A stretch of 64,000 nt of DNA from Rhizobiales bacterium TMED25 (lineage in GTDB: Bacteria; Pseudomonadota; Alphaproteobacteria; Rhizobiales; TMED25), in assembly GCA_002168075.1 (NCBI GenBank), contig NHCE01000007.1:1-64000 (forward strand). The letters run 5' to 3'. The notes beneath the pieces are model-generated. The model did not search any database. It had not been told where the DNA came from and was given only the letters and a program-made list of their open reading frames with translations. Position 1 is the stretch's first letter. Each line of letters starts with the position of its first letter. The position numbers were made by a program, and so were the translations under genes. Below, piece by piece: positions 16,093 to 25,445 of the stretch.

Positions 16093-17304
16093 TTACTCCC
16101 ACCAATTACGTGCGTCTTTATTTTCGCCTTGCTTGGCATTTGGCCCACTTCCATTTGTACGAAGATACATTTTTTTATTATGACCTGCTGTAATCTTACC
16201 ATTAAAGACATCAACTAGCCAATCCATGCACATCATATGGCAATCATGCCTATCTTGTCCGGTACCTTTAAACATAACGGCTTGGTGATATGTATCCTCA
16301 TAAACCCAAAGCTCTTTTGGTGCAGTTACTTTATCATAGAAATTATATACAAGTTCAACTGGGCTTCTTGAGTCGTATTCGCCGACTGTTAGTAGTATTG
16401 GACATTTAATATCTTTTTCTCTACCTTCGACTGTCATTTGAGCTACAATCTTATCTAGTTCTTCTTCACTACTTGCTCCTGTAAGATATCCAAATAGTTG
16501 TTTATATCTTGGCGAAAAAGTATCCAGAATATAATATTTATCAAGATATGATGCCCAAGGTCCAACAACACCTTTTATCCTTGGATCACCGGAGGCCGCT
16601 ACTTCTAAACCCCAATGAGAACCCATGGATACTGCAAAGATTCCAATTTTATCTTTATCTACTTCAGGTCTTGTTTCGAGCCAATCTACAATCTTTAAGA
16701 CTGCTCTTTCATAATTCCCGTGAGTTAATTTCTGATTACGTATATTACTCATACCCTGCCCAGGTCCATCAATCACGAGAAGGTGCATCCCTCTTGCATG
16801 AGCTTCAACAACTTTTGGATCTGGCCACATTTCTTTAGTCATATCACAGCCTGGTATGAAAATCATAGTTGGCGCAACGTCAACACCGGGGCATAAGAAA
16901 AAGTTACATTGTAATTGCATATCTTCAAAAGGTATTTCAACTCTCTCAATGGTGTATGGGGCAAGTTCAATAACTTTTTCAAAATTGGCAATACATCTGC
17001 CATGAAGGTATATTTTTTCATCATTAGTCTCTAGAACTGGATGCTGAGCTGCTGCAAACTTTGCAGAAGCCCTGTAGTATAGGTCAAATGCAGTTGACTT
17101 ATGACCGGCCTGCTCTTCTTCCAGAGCAACCTTTTCTAGTCTCTGTGCCTGCTTACCTAAATGCTTTGAAATTTGTCCATGACTTTTTACTGAAGCTGGA
17201 AGTTCTCTACCTTCTTCATCCCAATGAAATACGCGACCGGTTTCCTTCACTATCCAATCATAAATCCATTGGTGTCCATCTCTATTTAATCTTGGTGTAC
17301 GCAT
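16093..17304 (-). CDS. Alpha/beta hydrolase (FrsA/DHPON hydrolase-like)
   Basis: A 403-residue hydrolase with a helical N-terminal cap region and a C-terminal alpha/beta fold. The probable triad is Ser226 in FAVSMGSHWG, Asp311 in VGEYDSRSP and His340 in DTYHQAV; the elbow is A-x-S-x-G where most members have G-x-S-x-G. The layout matches 2,6-dihydroxypseudooxynicotine hydrolase and FrsA relatives, which cleave C-C bonds in ketones. First gene of the minus-strand unit running to 12508. A role as C-C hydrolase is inference. Confidence 0.78.
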   Translation of the reverse strand: MRTPRLNRDGHQWIYDWIVKETGRVFHWDEEGRELPASVKSHGQISKHLGKQAQRLEKVALEEEQAGHKSTAFDLYYRASAKFAAAQHPVLETNDEKIYLHGRCIANFEKVIELAPYTIERVEIPFEDMQLQCNFFLCPGVDVAPTMIFIPGCDMTKEMWPDPKVVEAHARGMHLLVIDGPGQGMSNIRNQKLTHGNYERAVLKIVDWLETRPEVDKDKIGIFAVSMGSHWGLEVAASGDPRIKGVVGPWASYLDKYYILDTFSPRYKQLFGYLTGASSEEELDKIVAQMTVEGREKDIKCPILLTVGEYDSRSPVELVYNFYDKVTAPKELWVYEDTYHQAVMFKGTGQDRHDCHMMCMDWLVDVFNGKITAGHNKKMYLRTNGSGPNAKQGENKDARNWWE

Positions 17305-17454
17305 TCTATATCCTCCATTATTTGATTTTTAGTTATGAAATTCAATTATTAATTTACTCGATATAATTTATAGGATAAATAATACACATTTGAAATACAA
17401 AAATCGAACATTCAAGTTTAGCCTATTCACTATATTAAATTAAGTCATAAATAA

Positions 17455-18672
17455 ATGGTTTTGTCACTAAAATTTCCCTCTTTGATTAGTAAAGACTTTC
17501 AAAAGTATACTGCTGGTAATTTTTTTGCCATGAATGGTATCTGGATAAATCGAGTAATAATAGGTTGGCTTGGCTGGGAACTAACTAATTTGGCTTCATG
17601 GGTTGGATTTCTATCATTTCTTTTATTTGCACCCACCATAATTGCTGGACCAATTTTTGGTGTTATTATTGATAGAATTGATATCAAAAAATTTGCTATA
17701 TATACTCAATCAATTATTTCCATTACAGTTTTTATACTATGGTTCCTCTATTTTTTTGGTTATTTAAATATTTACAATTTATCTGCGATAGCACTTAATA
17801 TTGGCGTATTCACAAGTGCCGATAGAGCTACCAGGATGTCATTAGTTCCAAGAATTGTTGATAGAGATACGCTTGCTAATGCAATAGCTGTTCACGGAAT
17901 TAATTTTAATTCGGCTAGATTAATGGGGCCTGCATTAGCAGGTATTCTCATCAAGGTTATTGGATTTAAAGCAACAATCTTTATTAATTTTCTATTTCTA
18001 ATTATCATGCCATTAACACTCTATATTATAACAGTAAAAGATAGAGATGCCTCTAACCAAAAAAAGAAAAATCTCTTCTCTGAATTTCTTGATGGAGTTA
18101 GGTTTGTTTTGAACCATACAGTTATATTTGAGGCTTGTGCAATTACCGCTGTATTCTCTTTTTTTGCACGGGGGACTGTTGAAATATTCCCAGCGATAGC
18201 AGGTGGAGTATTTGAAGTTGGTGCTGGAGGATTAGGTCAAATGATGGCAACGGCTGGAGCTGGAGCACTGGTTGCTGCTATATTTATTGCTATGAGAAGA
18301 TCTAAGGATCAAGAAAAGGGTATTCCCCTGAGAGTTTATTTTTCATCTTTTATGGGCTTGGTCGCCATAATAATCTTAGCAATATCTAATAGTTGGTTAA
18401 TTGCTTTATCTTCAATTTTTATCATCGGCTACAGTATGACTGTCAATGGGATTGATCTACAAGCGGTTGTTCAGCTTGAATTAAATGACTCATACAGAGG
18501 TAGGGTGATGAGTTTATGGGTTGTTTTAGTTATTGGCTTAGCAGCAATAAGTGCTATCCTAATGGGAATTTTTGGTGATTTGATTGGTATAAGAAATATA
18601 CTAGTAATCTCATCTCTTTTGGGTATAACATCCTTGATAGCATTATTATTGCTACTAAAGAAGAAGATTTGA
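17455..18672 (+). CDS. MFS transporter (MFS_3/DHA3 type)
   Basis: A 405-residue integral membrane protein with about 12 hydrophobic helices. The loop between helices 2 and 3 reads GVIIDRIDIKKFAIYTQ, the usual G-x-x-x-D-R pattern, and ADRATRMSLVPRIVDRDTLANA is characteristic of the MFS_3 group (PF05977; EntS- and MefA-like exporters). It stands divergent from the alpha/beta hydrolase and is followed 46 bp later by an oxidoreductase gene on the same strand, so the two may be co-transcribed. Export or uptake of a small organic compound is likely. Confidence 0.83.
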   Translation: MVLSLKFPSLISKDFQKYTAGNFFAMNGIWINRVIIGWLGWELTNLASWVGFLSFLLFAPTIIAGPIFGVIIDRIDIKKFAIYTQSIISITVFILWFLYFFGYLNIYNLSAIALNIGVFTSADRATRMSLVPRIVDRDTLANAIAVHGINFNSARLMGPALAGILIKVIGFKATIFINFLFLIIMPLTLYIITVKDRDASNQKKKNLFSEFLDGVRFVLNHTVIFEACAITAVFSFFARGTVEIFPAIAGGVFEVGAGGLGQMMATAGAGALVAAIFIAMRRSKDQEKGIPLRVYFSSFMGLVAIIILAISNSWLIALSSIFIIGYSMTVNGIDLQAVVQLELNDSYRGRVMSLWVVLVIGLAAISAILMGIFGDLIGIRNILVISSLLGITSLIALLLLLKKKI

Positions 18673-18718
18673 CTGCTATAATGCAAAAGTCTATTAAATC
18701 AAAGATTGTAAAGCTAAT

Positions 18719-19708
18719 ATGAAAACTGCTGTAATTGGACTCGGGTGGTGGGGAAAAGTAATAGTTAAAAACCTCAGCAAAAGTAAAAAAATTAACATCA
18801 TTTGTGGCGTTGATAAAGATATTACACACCTCCAAGATTTTGCCAATGAATACAAGATTGAACTAAGAACTGATTATGAATCAATTCTATCTGATAGTAA
18901 TATTGAAGCTGTAATATTAGCAACTCCTAATACATTGCATCATATTCACATAATAGAGGCTGCAAAGGCCGGTAAACAAATCTTTTGTGAAAAACCGCTT
19001 TCCTTGAGCGCCAGCGATGCAAGAGAAGCAATCGATTTTTGTAAAAAAGAAGGTCTTATTCTGGGGCTAGGGCATGAAAGACGATATGAATCGGCAATGA
19101 AAAGTCTTTTTAAACATGTCGAAGATGGTGATATTGGAAATGTGCTTCACGTTGAAACTAATTTTAGTCATGATTTATTCAAAGTACTTGAAAAAGATAA
19201 TTGGAGATTTAACCCAATTGATGCCCCAGGCGGCGGATTTACGGCAAGGGGTATTCATCTTACTGACTTCATGGTGCATATGTTTGGTAGAGCAAAAAAA
19301 GTATATTCAACAATGACGAGTATTGCATATGAAAAGCCGCGTATTGATACTATGTCTGCAAATATAGAATTCTATTGTGGTATTACTGGTATTGTCTCCG
19401 TTTCAATTGCTACACCTTTCTATGGAAGGTATACAGTTTTTGGAGATACTGGTTGGATTGAAGCCAGAGAAGTAAATAATTTTGAGCATGATGATCCAGG
19501 TGAACTTGTTTTATCAAAAAAAGGGGAAGACAGGTTGGTCACATTACACTCTCACACAAATACTGTATTAGAGAATTTTGAAGCTTGGTATGACGCAATC
19601 TATGACGGCCCAGCTTATCCTATTACACCGGAGGAAATGCTTGCAAATATTGAGATATTTGAGGCTATCGTCAAATCAGGTGAGAGTGGAAAAGTTATAG
19701 ATATATAG
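18719..19708 (+). CDS. Gfo/Idh/MocA family NAD(P)-dependent oxidoreductase, second copy
   Basis: A 329-residue dehydrogenase. The Rossmann start is VIGLGWWGKVI and the catalytic Lys motif FCEKPLSLS lies near residue 93. GGGFTARGIHLTDFMVHMFG in the C-terminal domain is typical. It is a paralogue of the gene at 7345-8319, sharing GLGWWGK and a similar length. It follows the MFS gene, so it may act on the transported compound. Substrate unknown. Confidence 0.85.
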   Translation: MKTAVIGLGWWGKVIVKNLSKSKKINIICGVDKDITHLQDFANEYKIELRTDYESILSDSNIEAVILATPNTLHHIHIIEAAKAGKQIFCEKPLSLSASDAREAIDFCKKEGLILGLGHERRYESAMKSLFKHVEDGDIGNVLHVETNFSHDLFKVLEKDNWRFNPIDAPGGGFTARGIHLTDFMVHMFGRAKKVYSTMTSIAYEKPRIDTMSANIEFYCGITGIVSVSIATPFYGRYTVFGDTGWIEAREVNNFEHDDPGELVLSKKGEDRLVTLHSHTNTVLENFEAWYDAIYDGPAYPITPEEMLANIEIFEAIVKSGESGKVIDI

Positions 19709-19754
19709 CAGTAAAAATAATCATTATATCTTCAGTCTATATTATCTTTTACTG
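19709..19754. terminator. Possible bidirectional hairpin between convergent genes
   Basis: CAGTAAAA (19709-19716) pairs with TTTTACTG (19747-19754), with ATAAT/ATTAT able to pair inside. It lies between the convergent oxidoreductase and cupin genes. No strong T tract, so termination is only plausible. Confidence 0.3.
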
Positions 19755-19760
19755 ATCTTA

Positions 19761-20321
19761 TTATACTTTTATCTCTGCGCGTTTATTTGCTTCATTGAAT
19801 GTTTTATGAGATTGCTCGACCTCATACTGTTGCTCTTCTAAAGTATCAGGTTCCCATGAGCTTTTGTCCGCTTCAAAAAAGTCGCCTCCATATATATGTA
19901 AGGCACATGTGAATTTATTGGTTGGATTTATAACTGAATGTATAATATCACTGCCAAGAGGCACGGCGTCGAATGTCTCGAGAGACTTTGCACCAGCTGC
20001 TTCAATTTTTCCATTTTCTTTATTATCCAGTCTTCTCCAAAATATATTATCTTCTCTACCGGAGTATACCCCGATAGCTGCCCACATATTATGATTATGA
20101 GGCATTATTGACATGTTAGGTGTCCAAACTACGTTTAAAATTGAAAACTTATCAGACTGATAAATTTTTTGAATTCCACCTTGGGTCGGTTCTCCAAACT
20201 GGTCAAATAATTGATTTGGACTTTCAATGGCTTTTGATAATATATCCATCACAGCTTTGTGATTATTTTTTTGTCCAATCCTATTATCACAATCTTCAAT
20301 AAATCTATTTAAATCAAACAT
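19761..20321 (-). CDS. Cysteine dioxygenase-family cupin protein
   Basis: A 186-residue single-domain cupin. Iron ligands appear as MPHNHNMW (His75 and His77) and a further His in IIHSV (128) or LHIYGGDF (142). The G-x-Y-x-G-R-E-D-N segment after the first motif fits the cysteine/3-mercaptopropionate dioxygenase family, which oxidises small thiols to sulfinates. It is alone on its strand between two plus-strand genes. Thiol substrate and physiological role are not certain. Confidence 0.72.
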   Translation of the reverse strand: MFDLNRFIEDCDNRIGQKNNHKAVMDILSKAIESPNQLFDQFGEPTQGGIQKIYQSDKFSILNVVWTPNMSIMPHNHNMWAAIGVYSGREDNIFWRRLDNKENGKIEAAGAKSLETFDAVPLGSDIIHSVINPTNKFTCALHIYGGDFFEADKSSWEPDTLEEQQYEVEQSHKTFNEANKRAEIKV

Positions 20322-20431
20322 AATTGCGGTCTCTTTTTATTCAAAATAATTAAATAATATATAGATATAGTATACTATAAACAATATAATTGTTAATAGT
20401 ATATTATGAATAATCATATTGCATAGAAAAG

Positions 20432-21601
20432 ATGAAAAGTAAAAAACCTAGAATATTAAATAAAATATACGCCCTAGATGATCTTGAATATTATGCTCGG
20501 AAACATTTACCGAGACCTGTTTTTGGTTATGTTTCAGGTGGTGCTGAAAGAAATGATACACTCAAAGGTAACTTTGATGATTTATCAAAATATAAGTTTA
20601 TTCCGAATATTCTCAGAAATGTCTCTGGCCGAACAATTAAAAAGTCAATATTTGGGCAGGAATGGAATGCCCCCTTCGGTATTTCTCCAATGGGTGTTAG
20701 TGCTTTGGCAGCATATAGGGGTGATTTAGTTTTGGCTGAAGGGGCTAGAAATATGAATATTCCTATGATGATAAGTGGTTCTTCGTTGATCCCTATGGAG
20801 GAAATTATCAAGGTTGCTCCTGAGACATGGTTTCAAGCCTATCTACCAGGGGAGCATGATAAAGTAGAAAAATTAGTTATGCGCGTCAAAAATGCTGGCT
20901 TTAAAACTCTTATTTTAACCGTAGATGTATCCGTATTAGCTGGCAGAGAAAATAACTTGAGAAATGGTTTCTCAACTCCGCTGCGACCATCTTTGAAATT
21001 ATTATATAATGGGATGGTGAGGCCAAATTGGTCTATAAATACATTTCTAAAAACTTTATTTTTGCATGGAATGCCGCATTTTGAAAATTTTTTAGCTGAA
21101 AGGGGTGAACCGGTATTCTCTGCTTCTGTTAACCGAGATTTTGGGATGCGATCAAATTTAAACTGGGCGCATCTTGAGCAAATAAGAAATATTTGGGATG
21201 GTAACTTAATTGTGAAGGGTATCCTAAATAAGGATGACGCGATAAAAGCATCTTCGCTGGGAGCTGATGCAATAATTATTTCAAATCATGGTGGTCGGCA
21301 ATTAGATTCAGCAATTTCCTCAATAAGGGCGCTTGAGAATATAAGGCCTCATATAAACCAAGATTGTAAATTATTTGTAGATAGCGGTTTTCGAAGAGGT
21401 ACGGATGTTATAAAAGCACTCTCACTTGGAGCAGATTTTGTTTTTATTGGTAGGCCATTCTTATATGCAGCATCAATTGCAGGATTGGCCGGGGTTGAAC
21501 ACGCAATTAATTTACTGATGGAAGAGATTGACAGAGACATTGCTTTGATTGGTGTCAATAGCTTAGAGGAATTAAATAAAGAATTGATTCATATCGATTG
21601 A
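20432..21601 (+). CDS. FMN-dependent alpha-hydroxy acid oxidase/dehydrogenase
   Basis: A 389-residue member of the LldD/glycolate oxidase/mandelate dehydrogenase family. It has FGYVSGGAERNDT near the N-terminus, Lys262 in IVKGIL contacting FMN, and the catalytic base His286 in SNHGGRQLD. It oxidises L-2-hydroxy acids to 2-oxo acids. The region between the barrel strands 4 and 5 is long, as in membrane-associated dehydrogenases. Its stop abuts the stop of the convergent gene at 21602 with no intervening base. Lactate is one candidate, others fit equally well. Confidence 0.85.
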   Translation: MKSKKPRILNKIYALDDLEYYARKHLPRPVFGYVSGGAERNDTLKGNFDDLSKYKFIPNILRNVSGRTIKKSIFGQEWNAPFGISPMGVSALAAYRGDLVLAEGARNMNIPMMISGSSLIPMEEIIKVAPETWFQAYLPGEHDKVEKLVMRVKNAGFKTLILTVDVSVLAGRENNLRNGFSTPLRPSLKLLYNGMVRPNWSINTFLKTLFLHGMPHFENFLAERGEPVFSASVNRDFGMRSNLNWAHLEQIRNIWDGNLIVKGILNKDDAIKASSLGADAIIISNHGGRQLDSAISSIRALENIRPHINQDCKLFVDSGFRRGTDVIKALSLGADFVFIGRPFLYAASIAGLAGVEHAINLLMEEIDRDIALIGVNSLEELNKELIHID

Positions 21602-22567
21602 TTATTTTTTTATAATTCCAGTTGCAATCAAATCTTTCTTCATTTCATATTTCATTTCGTCACTCATTGGAATCACGGGAGGTCTTGTCTTTCCACCTTT
21701 CATACCAATTAATTCTTGCCAGTATTTCATTTCAGCAATTGGCATTCTTCCGCTATTCCAGTATCCCATTATCCATTTTGCATGCAATTCTCTCAGCGGT
21801 TGTAATGTCTTTGCAATTGCTGTTGCTTTATTTATATCTCCCTCTTGGGCGGCTTTTGTATATTGATTTAGTGGAAGCCACTCCTTAGTTTGGTATAGGT
21901 GTGGATTATAATTAACAAGCCATTGAAGTCCCAGCTGTGTCATACTGGTTAACCAAGGCGCTTCATCAGCAACTGATATCACTAATTCTTTACCAACAGC
22001 ATCAATTATAGCGTGTGTTGATGCTGGTGAGCCATCAGCTTGTTTAAAACCGCAAATATTATCAAGTTTTGATAGCCTTCTTGCGAGTTTTGCAGATATG
22101 GGATGACAATTTTGAGGTACATTAAATAAAATTATTCCTATATCAACATTTGCACATATATACTCATAAAACTGATATACAGTCTCATCATCTCTTGCGG
22201 CAACATATGGCGTCAGGACAATAATGAAATCATATCCGATATCTTGGGCATGTTTTGCTAGAGAGACAACCTGTTTGACTGATTGATGATGGCAGCCAGC
22301 AATCATAGGAATTTTGCCTCTAGCTTGATCTAGCATTACCTCATGAGCATACATTCTTTCATCATCTGGCATTGACCAAAATTCAGCTATATTACCAGAG
22401 CAATAATGACCATCAACTTTTATATTATTGATTATATGATCCATATTGGATCTATTTGATTTTTCGTCAAATTTATCGTTTTGGTCCCAAGCATATGGCA
22501 TTGCTGTCCAAATACCTCTCAATATTTCTCTTGCAGCTTCTTTTGCTTCCGCTTTATTATATTTCAT
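21602..22567 (-). CDS. DapA-superfamily aldolase/lyase
   Basis: A 321-residue (beta/alpha)8 protein of the dihydrodipicolinate synthase/N-acetylneuraminate lyase superfamily. The Schiff-base Lys is Lys175 in ICGFKQADGS. Two family hallmarks differ: the Y-N-x-P tyrosine is Phe148 (LFNVPQNC), and the G-T-T-G-E loop reads SGNIAEFWSM. It is therefore not a standard DapA, and a retro-aldol, decarboxylating or hydrolytic reaction on a 2-oxo acid is more likely. It lies 19 bp after the beta-hydroxyacid dehydrogenase gene, probably in one transcript with it. Confidence 0.78.
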   Translation of the reverse strand: MKYNKAEAKEAAREILRGIWTAMPYAWDQNDKFDEKSNRSNMDHIINNIKVDGHYCSGNIAEFWSMPDDERMYAHEVMLDQARGKIPMIAGCHHQSVKQVVSLAKHAQDIGYDFIIVLTPYVAARDDETVYQFYEYICANVDIGIILFNVPQNCHPISAKLARRLSKLDNICGFKQADGSPASTHAIIDAVGKELVISVADEAPWLTSMTQLGLQWLVNYNPHLYQTKEWLPLNQYTKAAQEGDINKATAIAKTLQPLRELHAKWIMGYWNSGRMPIAEMKYWQELIGMKGGKTRPPVIPMSDEMKYEMKKDLIATGIIKK

Positions 22568-22586
22568 CTCTCAATACTCACTAAAG

Positions 22587-23507
22587 CTATTTTCCGAAGG
22601 GAACATCGTCAATACCTTCTCTTTCCTTAAGACCTGCCATACCTCTTAAAATTTCATAAAACGAAACAGTATCTTTTTCACTATATCCTTTTTCAAACGC
22701 TGCTTGATAACATTGAGATATCGCCGAGGTTACTAACATTGGAGAACCGAGTATTTGGCCTTGCTCAAGCATTAATCTATTATCTTTCAGAGATGTTTTT
22801 ATTTGGCCCTGTTTTGAATAGTCAGCATTTATCATTTTAGGCCCTTTATCTATCATTGTTTTTGATGAAGCAGCTCTATCTTTTAGAACTTCAAGCAGAT
22901 TATTTTGCTCTAATCCAGCTTTATCACCAAGAACAAGACCTTCAGCAAGTGCAAGCCTATTTCCAGCAAGTATAAGGTTAATAACTAATTTAGTCCTAGC
23001 TCCTGATCCAACAGGTCCCATATAATAGGCTGCTCTACTAAAACCCGAAAAGTAACTTTGGCATGCGTCAAAATCTTCTTTTTTACCTCCGGATATAATA
23101 ATTAAATCACCAGCTTGAGCCATAACACTCGTACCGCTTACAGCTGAGTCTAGAAATTTAATTCCTTTTTTTTCAAGTTCAGCGGAAAGACTTATTGAGT
23201 CTTCTGGGCGTGAGGTCGTCGTATCACATACATAGAGATTTTTACTATTTGCTCCCTCTGATATACCATTAGGGCCAATTGCTGCCTCTCTTGCTATAGA
23301 ACTATTCGGAAGTGACATAATAACACAGTCCACATCTTTTGCCGCATCAGCAGGTGTATTGACGGCTGTTCCACCATGTGCACGAAGATCATCCATTCTT
23401 TTGGGATCAACATCAAATCCTTGGATAATAAATTGAGATTTTTTCATATTTGAGATAAAGGCTTGTCCCATCAGGCCCATACCAACAATACCAATTTTCT
23501 TTGCCAT
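22587..23507 (-). CDS. NAD(P)-dependent beta-hydroxyacid dehydrogenase
   Basis: A 306-residue protein of the 3-hydroxyisobutyrate/tartronate semialdehyde reductase family. The N-terminal GIVGMGLMGQAF is the dinucleotide motif, VSGTSVMAQAG the substrate loop and Lys173 in SGARTKLVINL the catalytic Lys. It probably reduces or oxidises a short 3-hydroxy acid. It lies 28 bp after the quinone-oxidoreductase-like gene and 19 bp before the DapA-like gene, so the three likely form an operon. Confidence 0.83.
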   Translation of the reverse strand: MAKKIGIVGMGLMGQAFISNMKKSQFIIQGFDVDPKRMDDLRAHGGTAVNTPADAAKDVDCVIMSLPNSSIAREAAIGPNGISEGANSKNLYVCDTTTSRPEDSISLSAELEKKGIKFLDSAVSGTSVMAQAGDLIIISGGKKEDFDACQSYFSGFSRAAYYMGPVGSGARTKLVINLILAGNRLALAEGLVLGDKAGLEQNNLLEVLKDRAASSKTMIDKGPKMINADYSKQGQIKTSLKDNRLMLEQGQILGSPMLVTSAISQCYQAAFEKGYSEKDTVSFYEILRGMAGLKEREGIDDVPFGK

Positions 23508-23535
23508 TTTTCTTCCTTTCTTAATTAAATTATAT

Positions 23536-24519
23536 TTATAGTTTTATTATTATTTTTCCAACTTGTTTATTATTCATCATATATTTTCGACCGTTATCTA
23601 TATCATCAAAATCAAAAACTTTGTCAATAATTGGTTTGTAATTATCTTTTCCTAAATATGGTAATATTTTTCTCTTAAAACCATTTATCGTAGATTTAAT
23701 ATCCTCTTTCTGTATGAAAGCATTAGATATTCCATGAACACTTATACGTTTCGCATGGATCTTTCTGAGATCAAGAGAAGTTTCAAAAACACCATCCATA
23801 TAACCAACATTTACAATAATTCCTTTGTATTTAAGAGTGTTGAGGGATGCATTAAATACTGAACCACCTAAACAGTTTATTGCTAAATCAATCCCATTTT
23901 TAGAGTATTTTATGATTTCTTCTTCAAGTTGTTGTGTGGGTGTAATGATGCCATAGTCCATCCCAATATTCTTCAATTGGCTAATTTTTTTTGGAGAGGT
24001 TGAGGTTCCGATGATACGTGCTTTTAAAATATTACCAATCATTAGAGCTGAAATACCAATTGCAGAAGATATAGCTGTGATCAGCATTACCTGACCCTTT
24101 GACAATTTTCCATATGTTACAACTGCATCGTATGCAGCAAGGTAACTTACTGGAATAGCAGCGGCTTCTTCCCAAGAATATCCATCTGGAATATCCATAA
24201 GCTGATATTCTTTGAGCAGGGCATATTCAGTAAAAGACCCTGATGAAGTACCGAGGACTCGTCCCATAATTTTGTCCCCAATTTTATACCTCTTTATATC
24301 CTTGCCAGTTGAAATAATCTCACCAGCAGCCTCAGTTCCAGCTGGTTTTTCTCTATCCCCATGCATTATTCCACCCACAATAAAACCACCACGATTTAAT
24401 CCTGCGGCTTTTACCTTTATTAAAACCTCATCATCTTTTGGGGAAGGTTTAGATATATTTTTTAGAGTAAGAGTAGTAACTCCATCAATAATTTCTATAA
24501 AATAGGCTTTCAAATTCAT
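23536..24519 (-). CDS. Medium-chain dehydrogenase, quinone oxidoreductase (zeta-crystallin) type
   Basis: A 327-residue NAD(P)H-dependent reductase. GLNRGGFIVGG, AGTEAAGEI and the AAAIPVSYLAAYDAVVTYG segment are typical of zinc-free quinone oxidoreductases; the zinc-binding Cys and His residues are absent. The usual AxxGxxG nucleotide loop appears as AISSAIGISA. First gene of the minus-strand trio ending at 21602. It may reduce an enone or quinone intermediate. Confidence 0.78.
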   Translation of the reverse strand: MNLKAYFIEIIDGVTTLTLKNISKPSPKDDEVLIKVKAAGLNRGGFIVGGIMHGDREKPAGTEAAGEIISTGKDIKRYKIGDKIMGRVLGTSSGSFTEYALLKEYQLMDIPDGYSWEEAAAIPVSYLAAYDAVVTYGKLSKGQVMLITAISSAIGISALMIGNILKARIIGTSTSPKKISQLKNIGMDYGIITPTQQLEEEIIKYSKNGIDLAINCLGGSVFNASLNTLKYKGIIVNVGYMDGVFETSLDLRKIHAKRISVHGISNAFIQKEDIKSTINGFKRKILPYLGKDNYKPIIDKVFDFDDIDNGRKYMMNNKQVGKIIIKL

Positions 24520-24580
24520 ATTCCTATAATTTTTTACTTTTTTACTATATAATTAAATTTTAATTTTAGATAGGTGGATT

Positions 24581-25426
24581 ATGCCAAATAAAAATATTGA
24601 TGGAGTAAATATTGAATTCGAAATCATCGGTAATGGCAAACCAATACTAGCTCTTATGCCTGGTGCCCGCAGGGGGTATCTTGAGATGAAAAGTTTGGCA
24701 GAAAAAATTGCAGAGAATAATATAAGAGTCTTATTACATGATAGGCGAAATACAGGTAAGTCGGATCTTCTAATTGATGATATAGAAACCGAAGAAATAA
24801 CTTGGTCTAGAGAATTAAATAAATTACTTAAGTCATTGGATGAACAATATATATTCATATCAGGATCTTCTTCTGGTGCTAGGACATCATTAATGTATGC
24901 ACTAGAGTTTCCAAGTGATTTAATAGGTATGATAATCATGAGAGTAACCGGTGGTGAATTTGCCGCAAAGAGACTCCCAGTTAATTATTATGAGGTATTT
25001 ATTGAAGCCGCAAAGTCTGGAGGAATGGAAGCAGTTTGTGAAACGAAAAGATTTATGGAATATATTAAGACAAACCCTGCAGTGAAAAAACAGCTTATTG
25101 GGATGGATACAAAAGAATTTATAAAGATACAATCCAGCTTATTATCGAAATTTCTAGCAGGTGCAGAATTACCTGTAATGGGTATAACTGAGATGGAATT
25201 AAATTCAATTAAAACACCTTCATTGGTGATCCCAGGAAATGATAATACTCATAATTCAAAAAGTGGAATTATTGCTCATAATATGTTGGGTAACAGCTCA
25301 CTGCATCAACTACCAATAGATGACGTTGATGTAGATTTGATACCTTGGGAAGATTGGCTGCCCTATGAAGATGAAATTGCAGATGAAATGTCAGATTTTA
25401 TAAATAAAATTATGAAAGGTATCTAA
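24581..25426 (+). CDS. Alpha/beta hydrolase
   Basis: A 281-residue soluble hydrolase. The oxyanion region is ALMPGARRGYLEM, followed by LLHDRRNTGKSD, and the nucleophile elbow is ISGSSSGART with Ser97. The late Asp and His of the triad are less clear: VIPGNDNTHN holds a likely Asp, while the last His (around SSLHQLP) is tentative. It is a single plus-strand gene, divergent from the reductase gene and convergent with the M24 gene. Ester or C-C bond hydrolysis possible. Confidence 0.75.
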   Translation: MPNKNIDGVNIEFEIIGNGKPILALMPGARRGYLEMKSLAEKIAENNIRVLLHDRRNTGKSDLLIDDIETEEITWSRELNKLLKSLDEQYIFISGSSSGARTSLMYALEFPSDLIGMIIMRVTGGEFAAKRLPVNYYEVFIEAAKSGGMEAVCETKRFMEYIKTNPAVKKQLIGMDTKEFIKIQSSLLSKFLAGAELPVMGITEMELNSIKTPSLVIPGNDNTHNSKSGIIAHNMLGNSSLHQLPIDDVDVDLIPWEDWLPYEDEIADEMSDFINKIMKGI

Positions 25427-25445
25427 ATTCATAATTATTTATAAT

